Assembly (NCBI GenBank): GCA_963678205.1
Contig: OY782760.1
Coordinates: 2,170,001-2,234,000 of the forward strand
Source of the DNA: G963556115 sp963678205
GTDB taxonomy: Bacteria; Planctomycetota; SZUA-567
Reading direction: 5' to 3'
Length of the DNA: 64,000 nucleotides
Shown: one piece after another, positions 37,953-46,486 of the stretch
How the letters are laid out: every line of letters starts with the position of its first letter
How positions within the stretch are numbered: position 1 is the stretch's first letter
Translations under genes and position numbers: made by a program
The notes under the pieces: generated by a model
What the model saw: the letters and a program-made list of their open reading frames with translations, nothing else
The model's database searches: none
Told to the model about the DNA's origin: nothing

Positions 37953-38049
37953 TTTGGGTAATTAAACTTCTTGTATAATGTGCAATCGTTTTGCCTTTTA
38001 GCTTGTTTATTATTTACGAGTAAAGCGTATAAGGTTTATGAAATTGATC

Positions 38050-38105
38050 TTTTCGGCGATAATTGTTTTAATCAAAAGCTTGATTAGAACTGTTGTTGCC
38101 GAAAA
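38050..38105 (+). terminator. Imperfect hairpin after SDR gene
   Basis: TTTTCGGC/GCCGAAAA base with an inner TAATC/GATTA stem and mostly G-U-tolerant pairing between; the right arm ends in AAAATTTTAATTATTTT. A likely terminator for the 37-kb SDR gene. The next 300 bases to 38441 hold no gene and are unusually G/T-rich. Confidence 0.5.
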
Positions 38106-38440
38106 TTTTAATTATTTTGATGGTTTAGTATTGGATTTGAGATCATTTTAGAATTTTCTGCGGCTGATGTTTTGTTTGCAATGGCATTCAAAGTATGCTT
38201 TGCTGGAGTTGAGTTTTTGAGGATATTTTCTTTTGTAGGTTTTGGCGGAGTGTGATACTTGATTTTTGATATTTTAGTATTTTGCGGTATTGGTTGCTTG
38301 TTGTTCTATGGACTTGGTGGGGATTTGTTGGAGTTTTGTGATATGTGTGTGTGGTATTAATTCATAGGTAGAGCTGGAATGATGTACTGTGTTTTAGATG
38401 TATTTTAGTATGGAAGGCATCAGCAGAGAAAGGTTATATT

Positions 38441-39463
38441 ATGCGTGGGGCAAGATTTTATGGAAAACATGATATACGTATTGAAGATTTTGAAATTGGA
38501 GAGTTAGCTCCTGATGAGGTTATAGTTGAGGTGAAATACTGCGGAATCTGTGGTACTGATGTTCATGTGTATGAAGGTGGTGGCGGGTCATCTGAAATTA
38601 CTGTTCCGGTTGTCCCTGGGCATGAGTTTAGTGGTGTTGTCTGCGGTGTGGGGGCAGATGTGACGGTATTTACTATTGGTGACAGAGTATGTGTTGATCC
38701 GAATGATATGTGCGGATATTGTGAGTTCTGTCAATCTGGTAGGAGTGCTTTTTGTAATAACCATGTTGCAATATGTCAGACTATTGATGGTGGCTTTGCT
38801 GAAAAAGTAAAGGTCAGGCAGAAGCAGGTATATCATATAGGAGAACTTTCTTTTGAAGAAGCAGCAATGATTGAACCGCTTTCTTGTTGTCTAAATACTT
38901 TTGAGGTCTTTAATATACGTCTTGGTGATATCTATCTGATAATTGGAGCGGGACCTATTGGTCTACTTACCCTTCAACTTGCTAAAATTGCAGGAGCTGG
39001 CTTTATTGCTGTAGCTGAACTACAGCCAGAGAATCAGCATAAAGCTAAAGAATTAGGGGCTGATCTAGTGTTTAATCCTCTTGAAGAGGATTTGACTACT
39101 CTTTTGAAACAGAACAATATTACAAATATTGATAAAATAATTGAGTGTGTGGGCTCAACCAAAACTCAGAGTTATGCACTTGATTTTGCTGGAAAAGGAT
39201 GTGAAGTAATGTTCTTTGGGCTGACAGCCCCTGATGCTGAGTTGGTCGTAAAGCCTTTTGACTTATTCCGAAATCAGGTAACAGTATTTAGTTCGTTTAT
39301 TAACCCTTATACATTCAAACCAGCTGTTGATCTTGCTGTACATGGGAAAGTTGAGCTAAAATCAATTATGGACAGAATAATTACGCTGGACGAGTTGACT
39401 AAGGTGCTAGCTGATCCGGCATTACGCAATAAAGGTAAAGTTTTGGTTGATACTCATAAGTAA
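38441..39463 (+). CDS. Zinc-dependent polyol dehydrogenase (MDR family)
   Basis: A 340-residue medium-chain dehydrogenase with both zinc sites: GICGTDVHVYEG and GHEFSG for catalysis, CGYCEFCQSGRSAFC for the structural zinc. Rossmann motif LIIGAGPIGLLTLQL. Close in layout to L-threonine/sorbitol/arabitol dehydrogenases; the run IVPVVPGHEFSG-like entry and EPLSC before the Rossmann domain are typical of arabinitol/ribitol dehydrogenases. Followed after 96 bases by another MDR gene, so the two probably form one transcript. Confidence 0.88.
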   Translation: MRGARFYGKHDIRIEDFEIGELAPDEVIVEVKYCGICGTDVHVYEGGGGSSEITVPVVPGHEFSGVVCGVGADVTVFTIGDRVCVDPNDMCGYCEFCQSGRSAFCNNHVAICQTIDGGFAEKVKVRQKQVYHIGELSFEEAAMIEPLSCCLNTFEVFNIRLGDIYLIIGAGPIGLLTLQLAKIAGAGFIAVAELQPENQHKAKELGADLVFNPLEEDLTTLLKQNNITNIDKIIECVGSTKTQSYALDFAGKGCEVMFFGLTAPDAELVVKPFDLFRNQVTVFSSFINPYTFKPAVDLAVHGKVELKSIMDRIITLDELTKVLADPALRNKGKVLVDTHK

Positions 39464-39559
39464 TTAGGTCTTTAGTTTAGAATTGTTAGTGCAGTAAATT
39501 TTGTTTTTCGCAGTTTTTTTTATAAATTTGAAGTATATTTATAATAAATGGAGAAAGTT

Positions 39560-40618
39560 ATGGCAGAAGTTATGTTTGGTGCATATTTGCCAGGTAACTC
39601 AACAGTGGAATTTAGAGAGCTTGAGATTCCTACGCCCGGGCATGGTGAAGTTCTTGTTCAGACTGGTTCTGCTACGATTTGCGGGAGCGATATAAAATTT
39701 ATATATCGAGAGCATTTGGGTGAAGGGCCGTCAGCTTATCAGAATAAAGTATGCAGTCATGAACCAGCGGGCAGGATTATTAAAACTGGTCCGGGGATGA
39801 AGCGTTTTAAAGAAGGTGACAGGGTGGCGATTTACCATATTTCAGGTTGTGGTGTATGTAATGACTGTCGACGAGGGTATATGATAAGCTGTACCAGTCC
39901 GCTCAGGAAGGCGTATGGATGGCAAAAGGATGGCGGGATGGCACCATATATACTTGCTGATGAAAAGGATTGTGTTCTTCTTCCTGATTCGTTGTCTTAT
40001 GTTGATGGTTCGTGTGTGGCGTGTGGCTATGGAACAACATTTGAGGCTATTCTGAAGGTTGGGGTAAGTGGGCTTGACAGGGTGCTTGTGGTTGGGCTTG
40101 GTCCTGTTGGAATGGCATGTTTGCATCTGGCAAAAGCGATGGGAGCGAGCAAAACTATCGGTGTGGACGTAAATAAATCACGGTGTGACATTGTTAGGAG
40201 GCTTGGACTGGCTGATGAAATAATTTCTGCAAGTGGTGATGAGGCTGTAAAAGAGATTAAAGAGGCTACAGGTGGGCATGGGTGTGAAAAGTCATTTGAT
40301 TGCTCTGGCCATCCGGCTGGACGTCTTGTAGCGATTCAGGGTGCACGGAAATGGGGTAGTATCGCATTTGTAGGCGAGGGGAGTACAATTGGGTTTGAGC
40401 CGAGTAGGGATATAATCCACGACCAGAAAACTATCTATGGCTCTTGGGTGACAAATATACAGAATATGGAGCTTCTGGTTGAGAAACTTGATGAATGGAA
40501 AATTAATCCTGAGATTATTGTCACTGACAGATTGCCTCTAGAAGATGCTGGGAAAGGCTTTGAGCTCATGGCGAATGGTGAATGTGGCAAGGTTGCTGTT
40601 ACTTTTGACATTGATTGA
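39560..40618 (+). CDS. Zinc-dependent alcohol dehydrogenase (MDR family)
   Basis: A 352-residue medium-chain dehydrogenase: catalytic site TICGSDIKFIY, SHEPAGR, structural zinc CGVCNDCRRGYMISC, Rossmann VLVVGLGPVGMACL. The start at 39560 has GGAG 7 bases upstream; the ATG at 39548 contains that site and is unlikely. G+C and codon choice are visibly higher than in neighbouring genes (more CGG, GGG, CTG), a hint of different origin. Substrate unknown; context suggests a polyol or sugar. Confidence 0.87.
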   Translation: MAEVMFGAYLPGNSTVEFRELEIPTPGHGEVLVQTGSATICGSDIKFIYREHLGEGPSAYQNKVCSHEPAGRIIKTGPGMKRFKEGDRVAIYHISGCGVCNDCRRGYMISCTSPLRKAYGWQKDGGMAPYILADEKDCVLLPDSLSYVDGSCVACGYGTTFEAILKVGVSGLDRVLVVGLGPVGMACLHLAKAMGASKTIGVDVNKSRCDIVRRLGLADEIISASGDEAVKEIKEATGGHGCEKSFDCSGHPAGRLVAIQGARKWGSIAFVGEGSTIGFEPSRDIIHDQKTIYGSWVTNIQNMELLVEKLDEWKINPEIIVTDRLPLEDAGKGFELMANGECGKVAVTFDID

Positions 40619-40660
40619 TAAAATAGATATTCATTACTATAATAATTATTAAATAAATAG

Positions 40661-40703
40661 AAGAGAGGCAGGAACAGGTTAGGTTTTCAGCCTCTCTTTT
40701 TTA
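40661..40703 (+). terminator. Strong terminator after MDR gene
   Basis: AAGAGAGGC/GCCTCTCTT stem with a 20-base loop and a run of six further T. Separates the dehydrogenase block from the decayed minus-strand region. Confidence 0.85.
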
Positions 40704-40897
40704 TAGTGTTATAAAAAAAGCCAAGCCAATTGCTTTAGATAAAATTAAAAAAATAATTTGTATTTGCCTCAAATATCAAGGTTGATGATTGTTTATCTCA
40801 AGGTAAAGTTAAAGATTAACCATTAACTGGGCAGCCTATTGTGAATATAATTATTAAATACAATAGCTTAGAATACTTTGAGCATTGATTGAGGTCA

Positions 40898-41145
40898 GGG
40901 TTTATGTTTTAACAGCTGGTCACTTAGGAATTTTTTTAACGGCTTTGTTCAATCCTTTCCGTACTCTTGCTTAGATTCTGGAGCATAGATGCCGTATAAA
41001 CGAATCGTTGTGATGTCGTTTTGAATGTATACGAAGATCGTGTCTTAGTCTATTACTTTTACTACTTTGCCAGTTATTAGATCGCCTGAAAAAGCGGGGC
41101 GGTTGTGTTGTGGACTAGGAGTATAACAATAACTAATTATCTTTT
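40898..41145 (-). pseudogene. Decayed staphylococcal-nuclease-like (thermonuclease) gene
   Basis: Read on the minus strand the region gives CYTPSPQHNRPAFSG, DLITGKVVKVID-stop-DTI, then TTIRLYGIYAPESKQEYGKD-stop, and, after a one-base shift in an A-run, FLSDQLLKHK. These are the core landmarks of secreted SNase-type nucleases (VxDGDT, RLxGIxAPE, YG-K, FL). Two in-frame stops and a frameshift make function impossible. The conserved Gly of DGDT has become a stop codon. The gene overlaps the end of the small membrane-protein gene at 41145. Confidence 0.75.
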
Positions 41146-41333
41146 TACCTATTCCATCTTAACGCACTTATACAAGCAATTATGTTTACTATCCAGCCAA
41201 AAGTTCCGAGTGTTGACCACCATACAACCCCAGCTAAGACAAAATATATTATAGCTGCTAAATACCTCTGTTGTAAGAGTTGTCCTAATCCTGGAATGAA
41301 GAAACTTGCTAGGCCTGCAATCATATTTTCCAT
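41145..41333 (-). CDS. Small membrane protein (62 aa)
   Basis: An intact 62-residue frame with two hydrophobic helices separated by a short turn: residues about 5-18 (AGLASFFIPGLGQLL) and about 24-58. The opening FIPGLGQL-x-Q matches short TM2/DUF5683-like proteins, which carry this motif before a transmembrane pair. AGGAG lies 8 bases before the ATG. It is 13 bases past the end of the ankyrin remnant, and the decayed nuclease follows, so it is the surviving member of an old operon. Function unknown. Confidence 0.65.
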   Translation of the reverse strand: MENMIAGLASFFIPGLGQLLQQRYLAAIIYFVLAGVVWWSTLGTFGWIVNIIACISALRWNR

Positions 41334-41346
41334 TGTGAGTCTCCTT

Positions 41347-41737
41347 TTACTTTTTACATTTTGTATCAGCTTCGGCTTTAATATGGGCAGTTATGACCAT
41401 GTCGTTTTTATAATTTCTTGCCAGTTCCAGTGGAGTAACACTATATTTATTAGCATTTAAATTTTCACCGGTATTTATTAAGACTTTTATAAACTCAGGA
41501 TTCTTTCTGCATGCTGCGAAATGAATAGACTTTAAACCAAGAATATCAGAAGTGGTGATGTCTGGGTGATTCTCGATCATTAACTATATAATCTCTGAGT
41601 TTGGGGTATGTTCATACGCGTACATGAATATAGTTATACCATGATTTCCGACTTCATTAACATCTATTCCAAGTCTAGTTGCTATATGCGTTAATATATA
41701 ATGCTTAAAATTACTGCAAACAAAAATACTTTAATTT
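41347..41737 (-). pseudogene. Decayed ankyrin-repeat gene
   Basis: The minus strand reads FKHYILTHIATRLGIDVNEVG, NHGITIFMYAYEHTPNSEII-stop, then without frame change ENHPDITTSDILGLKSIHFA and NLNANKYSVTPLELARNYKN. The recurring G-x-T/S-x-(L/I)-x-x-A pattern is that of ankyrin repeats, three of which are visible. One in-frame TAG (near 41586) interrupts them and the 5' end is missing: a stop codon lies directly upstream of the readable part. The last 77 codons remain open but have no ribosome site. Confidence 0.7.
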
Positions 41738-42107
41738 TATAAACTGAATTCTTTTCTACTTTAAACAATGATAATCTGTATATAAACTTTCGTAAAGAGT
41801 AGGAATTCAATTATAATCGGAAAATTGGGATTTGATCGTCTCATAATTCAAAACAAAAAGAGATCAGCAAAAGGGTACATTCAAAGAAGAACTATGAATA
41901 ATAATGAAATGACATATATTTGGAAATTTTTGTTAGATAGAGGATATGGTATCTTATGCCCTATTATAGTTATATAATTTCTGACTGGATAGAATATTAA
42001 ATAAAACTAGGGCAAATTAATGCTCAAACTGCGATGCTTGTGTGTATTTTTAGTGAATGTTTTTGGTAAATCCGATACGTTAAAGTTTACCTTTTGTATA
42101 ATTAGTG
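41738..42107. other. Intergenic region, nothing recognised
   Basis: AT-rich bases between the ankyrin remnant and the terminator of the TM2 gene. Only very short frames occur; no dyads or known motifs were seen. Confidence 0.4.
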
Positions 42108-42135
42108 AAGGTCTACGGATATTTCCGTAGACCTT
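42108..42135 (-). terminator. Terminator of the TM2 gene
   Basis: Perfect 12-bp stem AAGGTCTACGGA/TCCGTAGACCTT with a 4-base loop, 65 bases beyond the minus-strand TM2 gene. Confidence 0.75.
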
Positions 42136-42199
42136 AGTGATTATTAGAGTTAATATTTTTGTTTTGTATAATTATTTGTGATAATCAATTATTAAAGAC

Positions 42200-42514
42200 T
42201 TAATTGTTTCTTATGTAAGCTCCAGATTTGTCAGTGAATTTTCCTACGATAATAATTATAAGATCTATTAGACTCCAAATACCAAGACCACCGAAGGTTA
42301 TGAGCTGCAAAATCCCTGTACCAATTTTACCAACATAGAATCTGTGAACTCCAATTGTTCCAAAGAAAATGCATAGAAGAATTGTTGCAATAAAAGATTT
42401 ATCTGATACTCTTCCTTGATTTTGATTAATTCTTAATGGGTTTCCACATTCTGGACAGACGACCGCATTTTCGCTAATTTGCTTCCCACATTCTGAACAA
42501 CAGATTAGTGTCAT
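42200..42514 (-). CDS. Zinc-ribbon plus TM2-domain membrane protein
   Basis: A 104-residue protein. An N-terminal zinc ribbon has two Cys pairs (CSECGKQI and CPECGNPL), followed by a TM2 domain with two hydrophobic helices flanking the family motif GTIGVHRFYVGKIGTGILQ and GIWSLIDLIIIIVGKF. Such proteins are widespread, membrane-bound and of unknown biochemical role. AAGGAGATAT before the ATG and a terminator after the stop mark it as an intact single gene within an otherwise decayed stretch. Confidence 0.88.
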   Translation of the reverse strand: MTLICCSECGKQISENAVVCPECGNPLRINQNQGRVSDKSFIATILLCIFFGTIGVHRFYVGKIGTGILQLITFGGLGIWSLIDLIIIIVGKFTDKSGAYIRNN

Positions 42515-42839
42515 TATATATCTCCTTATAAATTAATAATAATATTTCATATTGTAATATATGTTTTAATTATCGGAATAGTTTGTCAGTTTCTACATAT
42601 TTTTTATGTATGAGTCAAACTTATCCGCAGTGTATTATGCACGCTTGCTCTTTGTTCTTCGTGCAATATCTTATGTTATTTATAATAAGTTATGATAGTA
42701 TGTTGATAATTTTTGTAAAGATGTTTTAATTATAAAAGTGTCTTTGATTTGTGGTAAGGTTGAGTTAATATATTAATAAACTAAAGGGGATTTGGGGGTG
42801 GGATGGTGCAAACTATGTTATTGTGTACTTTAAGAATGA

Positions 42840-42870
42840 TTAAGGTTTACAAAATATATGTAGACCTTAA
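42840..42870 (-). terminator. Hairpin downstream of decayed gene
   Basis: TTAAGGTTTACA/TGTAGACCTTAA with one G-U pair and a 7-base loop. It resembles the TM2 terminator in sequence (AAGGT-TAC) and lies 38 bases past the final stop of the pseudogene. Confidence 0.6.
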
Positions 42871-42907
42871 CGATATTTTTTGATGTTACATAAAGTTGTT
42901 TCGAGTG

Positions 42908-43500
42908 TTATTCGTAGCTCAATAAAGGGTGAAGCGTAATACTGAACTTACAATCTTTAGGGTCAAACCCTGTTTGAGGGTAATAAATATCGCCAAATGA
43001 TAATGAATAAACTGGAGTTGGGTTTATAGTGACTAGAATTTTTGAGTAATAATAAATTGGTGATGTCTCGGTATTTTTGGATTTGGATTAGGGGTAGTGT
43101 TATTTTTTGCTCTATAAGCTCCATCATACCAAAAATTAGAATTTATCCAAACATCATGGTCATTGCTATGCATTACTCCGCGTACTGTTGAACTATTTTG
43201 TTCGGGAGTAGATCCAGTGAAATTCCAATTAGTTGGAAAATTTGGGTAATTCCATATGTTCAATAAATCAGATAAGTGAATTTTTGACAAATTATAGCTT
43301 AGAGATTTATATAAAATATTATTGGCTGGATTTTTTGGATCATATTTTGAGTAGTTTGTGATTACTAAGTTGTCTATTACTTTCTGTTGTTATTCTGGTG
43401 TAAAAGGATCATCTCCCATTCATGAACAGACGCCTGAGGTGAACTTTCATTTGTTGTCTGTCAGTTGATACGTTTGTGTGTAAGTAGTGGTCGGTTTAGT
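42908..43500 (-). pseudogene. Decayed gene of unknown family
   Basis: About 195 codons can be followed on the minus strand: KPTTTYTQTYQLTDNK-stop-KFTSGVCS-stop-MGDDPFTPE-stop-QQKVIDNLVITNYSKYDPK, then a 95-codon open stretch containing LLNIWNYPNFPTNWNF and MHSNDHDVWINSNFWYDGAY, and after a shift in an A-run LVTINPTPVYSLSFGDIYYP to a final stop. Two of the stops (TGA) stand where Trp fits, the third (TAA) where Gln fits, as expected for G-to-A and C-to-T decay. I do not recognise the family; the aromatic, Asn-rich composition would suit an extracytoplasmic protein. Confidence 0.55.
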
Positions 43501-43728
43501 CTACGTATTGATAATTCTTTGCTTTTTAGTGGTAGTCTTTGAGTAGTAGATAATGAATTTGACTGATTAAAAATTAAAATCTTATGGATATTTTACTTCA
43601 CACCATTTCAGTGTCACAGCACTATCAAAATGCATATTTTGAAGATAATCAGTAAGAATTATTTATAAAAATAAGTATTATTGTTATATTATGAAGAAAA
43701 ATAATGAAAATAAATTGGCGTAAGGTAA

Positions 43729-43797
43729 ATTGTCTGATATGCTGACAATATAAAGTTATTAGCTATTGAAATGTAAATTGTCTGATGTGCAGACAGT
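43729..43797 (+). promoter_or_regulatory. Two matching GntR-type operators
   Basis: ATTGTCTGATATGCTGACAAT (43729-43749) and ATTGTCTGATGTGCAGACAGT (43777-43797) share the left half and centre and are each inverted repeats (TGTCTG/CAGACA in the second). They start 48 bases apart and end 27 bases before the GntR gene. Autoregulation and control of the following TRAP operon are inferred. Confidence 0.65.
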
Positions 43798-43823
43798 TAT
43801 GTTTAATCTAAGATAGGGAAAAA

Positions 43824-44501
43824 ATGATACGAAGTAAATCTGTAACTGATCAGGTTGTTGAAGAACTAAAAAAATTAATTCTTTCTGGCGAATATAAGGA
43901 GGGAGATAAATTTCTCCCAGAGCAGAACATTGGAAAAATGCTGAATGTTGGACGCTCTACAGTTCGGGAGGCGTTAAGAGTATTGCAGACGATGAAGTAT
44001 CTGGAAATACTCCCTGGACGTGGTGCTTTTATTAAAAATCTAACTCCAGATAATATTGATATTGTTAGAGATTGGTTTGTAGAGCATTCTCCTCAACTTT
44101 CAGAACTTTTTGAGGTAAGACTGCATAATGAGATCCTTGCAGTTAAGCTTGCATGTGAGAATAGATCAGGTAAAGATATACAACTTTTAAAAGAAAATTG
44201 TGATAAATTTTCACAGGCAATGGATTGTGCAAATGTGCCCGTTATGGTCCAACTAGATGAAGAATTTCATAGTATAATTGTTGATGCCAGCGGTAATTCG
44301 GTATTAGTTAAAATATATAGTCTTTTGGTTGAAGCTGTAAGAGAATCTCGAAGTATGTCATTTTCATTCAGAAAAAATGCCCAGACTGCATATAAAGAGC
44401 ATATGAAACTTGTTGAGAGTATATCTGAACAGAACTTTCAAAAATCTCGGCGCAGAGTAGAGAAACACTTGACTGAATGGTGGGCGCAGCTTTACAGTTA
44501 A
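43824..44501 (+). CDS. GntR-family (FadR subfamily) regulator of the TRAP operon
   Basis: A 225-residue protein with the winged helix at about residues 5-75 (PEQNIGKMLNVGRSTVREALRVL) and an FCD domain (FEVRLHNEILAVKLAC, DEEFHSIIVDASGN, YKEHMKLVESI) keeping the metal-site Asp and His residues. It lies upstream of TRAP genes and a 2-hydroxyacid dehydrogenase/lyase pair; FCD regulators typically respond to hexuronates or other sugar acids, which would match. Two dyads just upstream look like its own operators. Confidence 0.9.
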   Translation: MIRSKSVTDQVVEELKKLILSGEYKEGDKFLPEQNIGKMLNVGRSTVREALRVLQTMKYLEILPGRGAFIKNLTPDNIDIVRDWFVEHSPQLSELFEVRLHNEILAVKLACENRSGKDIQLLKENCDKFSQAMDCANVPVMVQLDEEFHSIIVDASGNSVLVKIYSLLVEAVRESRSMSFSFRKNAQTAYKEHMKLVESISEQNFQKSRRRVEKHLTEWWAQLYS

Positions 44502-44659
44502 GTTATAAGTTAGAAAAGTACAGTAAGCAATTTCATACAAATAAGAGTCTAAAATGATTATTCTTAAATATTTGAAATAATAACCTGTTGTGGGGTTAGG
44601 TGATATAGTTGTGTCTATTTGTAAGCTTGTAGTGTTTTGATTTGTAAAAAGGAAATGAA

Positions 44660-45667
44660 ATGACAAAAAAAATTATTATGACATTTGTTAGCTTGGTTAT
44701 GTCTTTGGTATTGCTTCCTTCAGGTAATGCTTCTGAAGATTGGCGTATTTGTAATGGTGTAGATGACAAACACCCTCAATCGATCGCTTTAGTGAACTTA
44801 GCAAAGGATTTCGAAAAGGCAACCAATGGAAGGATTAAAATTGATGTCTACTTCAGTAATTCAATAGGGAGTGAAGAGGAATTGTTGGAACTTACCAGAA
44901 CTAATACTATTCAGGGGTTCTTTGGTAATGTGACCTCAGGGCTTCCAACATTTATGGACGAATTTGGGGTTTTTGCTCTGCCTTACTTGTTCCAGTCTTA
45001 TGAAGATGCGCACAAGTATCTTATGGAAAGTCCAAAACAGAAAAAGCTATGGAATGAACTTGAGAAGCTGACTCAACTGCATTTTGTTGGTGATTCATTA
45101 AACGGAGCAAGGGCGCTTACTACTAAAGGTATTGATGTAAAGAGGCCTGAAGATCTTAATGGGGTTATGGTACGTTCAATGACAGCTCAGGTATGGCAAG
45201 ATGTGATCTCTGCTCTTGGAGCCACTCCTGTGCCAATTTCTTTCACTGAACTCTACATGGCACTACAGACAGGTGTAGTACAGGGGCAGGATAATGGTAT
45301 TGCCAATGTTTATAACTCTAAGTTATATGAGGTGCAGGATCATTTTTATGATACACAGCATGGATATACTCTCAGTGCATTTTTCCTTAATAGTGATGCT
45401 TGGAATAGCCTTTCAGACAATGAAAAGAAGATATTTAATGATTTGTTTGAAAAATACTGTATTAAACAGTATGCCATTGATATGGAAAAGTATTATGCCA
45501 AAGCAAGAGAAGTTTGTCAAAAAGCAGGTATGAAGATGTACGGCAAGGAAGATCTTGATATGGAAGCTTTTTATGCTAATGCTAAAAAAATGGTGGATGA
45601 AAAATATATGTCTAATGAAAAGTATGCACCAATTATCCTTGATATCAGGAAATTTCTAAATTATTAA
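44660..45667 (+). CDS. dctP: TRAP transporter solute-binding protein (DctP)
   Basis: A 335-residue periplasmic binding protein with a Sec signal peptide (IIMTFVSLVMSLVLLPSG, cleavage near GNA). DctP landmarks: DWRICNGVDDKHPQS opening, PEDLNGVMVRSM with the Arg that clamps the ligand carboxylate, SFTELYMALQTGVVQGQDN. TRAP systems take up organic acids such as uronates, aldonates or sialic acid using ion gradients. Downstream catabolic genes suggest a sugar acid. Separated from DctQ by 253 bases with a hairpin. Confidence 0.92.
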   Translation: MTKKIIMTFVSLVMSLVLLPSGNASEDWRICNGVDDKHPQSIALVNLAKDFEKATNGRIKIDVYFSNSIGSEEELLELTRTNTIQGFFGNVTSGLPTFMDEFGVFALPYLFQSYEDAHKYLMESPKQKKLWNELEKLTQLHFVGDSLNGARALTTKGIDVKRPEDLNGVMVRSMTAQVWQDVISALGATPVPISFTELYMALQTGVVQGQDNGIANVYNSKLYEVQDHFYDTQHGYTLSAFFLNSDAWNSLSDNEKKIFNDLFEKYCIKQYAIDMEKYYAKAREVCQKAGMKMYGKEDLDMEAFYANAKKMVDEKYMSNEKYAPIILDIRKFLNY

Positions 45668-45720
45668 TTTTACTAGTTACTTATCTGCCTGAAGAAGGCG
45701 GAAAGAAATATTTATGTATC

Positions 45721-45776
45721 TTTTAATTAAGGGAAGTCTGAGGTGGATAATTCAGAGGCTTTCCTTGATTAAAAGT
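45721..45776 (+). terminator. Hairpin between dctP and dctQ
   Basis: A long imperfect stem, TTTTAATTAAGGGAAGTCTGA pairing with TCAGAGGCTTTCCTTGATTAAAA around a 10-base loop. As in the ABC operons, it follows the binding-protein gene and likely raises its relative expression. Confidence 0.55.
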
Positions 45777-45920
45777 AAAGCAGAGGCTTTACGATAAATT
45801 AATAAACTATAGGTTTAAAGTGTCGACTACAGGTAATATATCTAGCGTATTTTCCAATATAAACCTTAATATAGCTCTCTGCTTATCGCTATTAACCTTA
45901 TAAAAGATTGAGAATGATTT

Positions 45921-46397
45921 ATGAAAAAAATCTTTAAGCGACTATGGAATAATTTTGAAGTATACCTAATGATTCTTTTCCTCGGTATATTCTTGTTGAA
46001 TATAACGGTGCAGATATTTTTGCGGCTATTTTTTAAGAGCCCCCTTAGTTTCACTGAAGAAGTTTCCAGATATTCCTTTGTGTGGATGGTCTTCTTGGGT
46101 TTGTCTTATGCTACAAAATATCATAAGCATATCAGGATAGACTGTTTTGTGACGAGGTTACCTCAAAAGATACAGATAATTATCGAGTTTATTATAGATA
46201 TTGTAACCCTGGTAGTATTTTCCTGGATATTTGTCAAAGGAATAGAATATGTGGGCTATTCAGGACTCTCCCGTACCTATGCTTTAGATATAAGCAAATC
46301 ATATGTCGTTGTAATTCTGCCGTTGAGCGGGGCTTTAATGGTAATCAGGGTATTGGAAAAGATGAAGGACAGTATTTGCGCTCTGTTAAAACAATAG
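45921..46397 (+). CDS. dctQ: TRAP transporter small membrane subunit (DctQ)
   Basis: A 158-residue protein with four hydrophobic helices and the family stretch SFTEEVSRYSFVWMVFLGLSYA in the middle (seen from residue 42). Normal DctQ length. It pairs with DctM in the inner membrane. GAGAAT precedes the ATG weakly. Confidence 0.9.
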   Translation: MKKIFKRLWNNFEVYLMILFLGIFLLNITVQIFLRLFFKSPLSFTEEVSRYSFVWMVFLGLSYATKYHKHIRIDCFVTRLPQKIQIIIEFIIDIVTLVVFSWIFVKGIEYVGYSGLSRTYALDISKSYVVVILPLSGALMVIRVLEKMKDSICALLKQ

Positions 46398-46486
46398 TGT
46401 AGGTAATTTTTAGAACTTGTCTGTTAGTATTATGGTTATTTTGGGATTTCATTTTAACAGATGGCTGTAACAATGAAAGTGAAATT

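Noticed and set aside
41893..41976. A 27-residue frame MNNNEMTYIWKFLLDRGYG in the 41.7-42.1 kb gap.
   Set aside because: Too short, with a weak ribosome site and no context; could be chance.
43380..43500. TGA read as Trp as a sign of an alternative genetic code.
   Set aside because: Normal genes here end in TGA (for example the kinase at 20216), and the same stretch also has TAA and a frameshift, so decay explains it.
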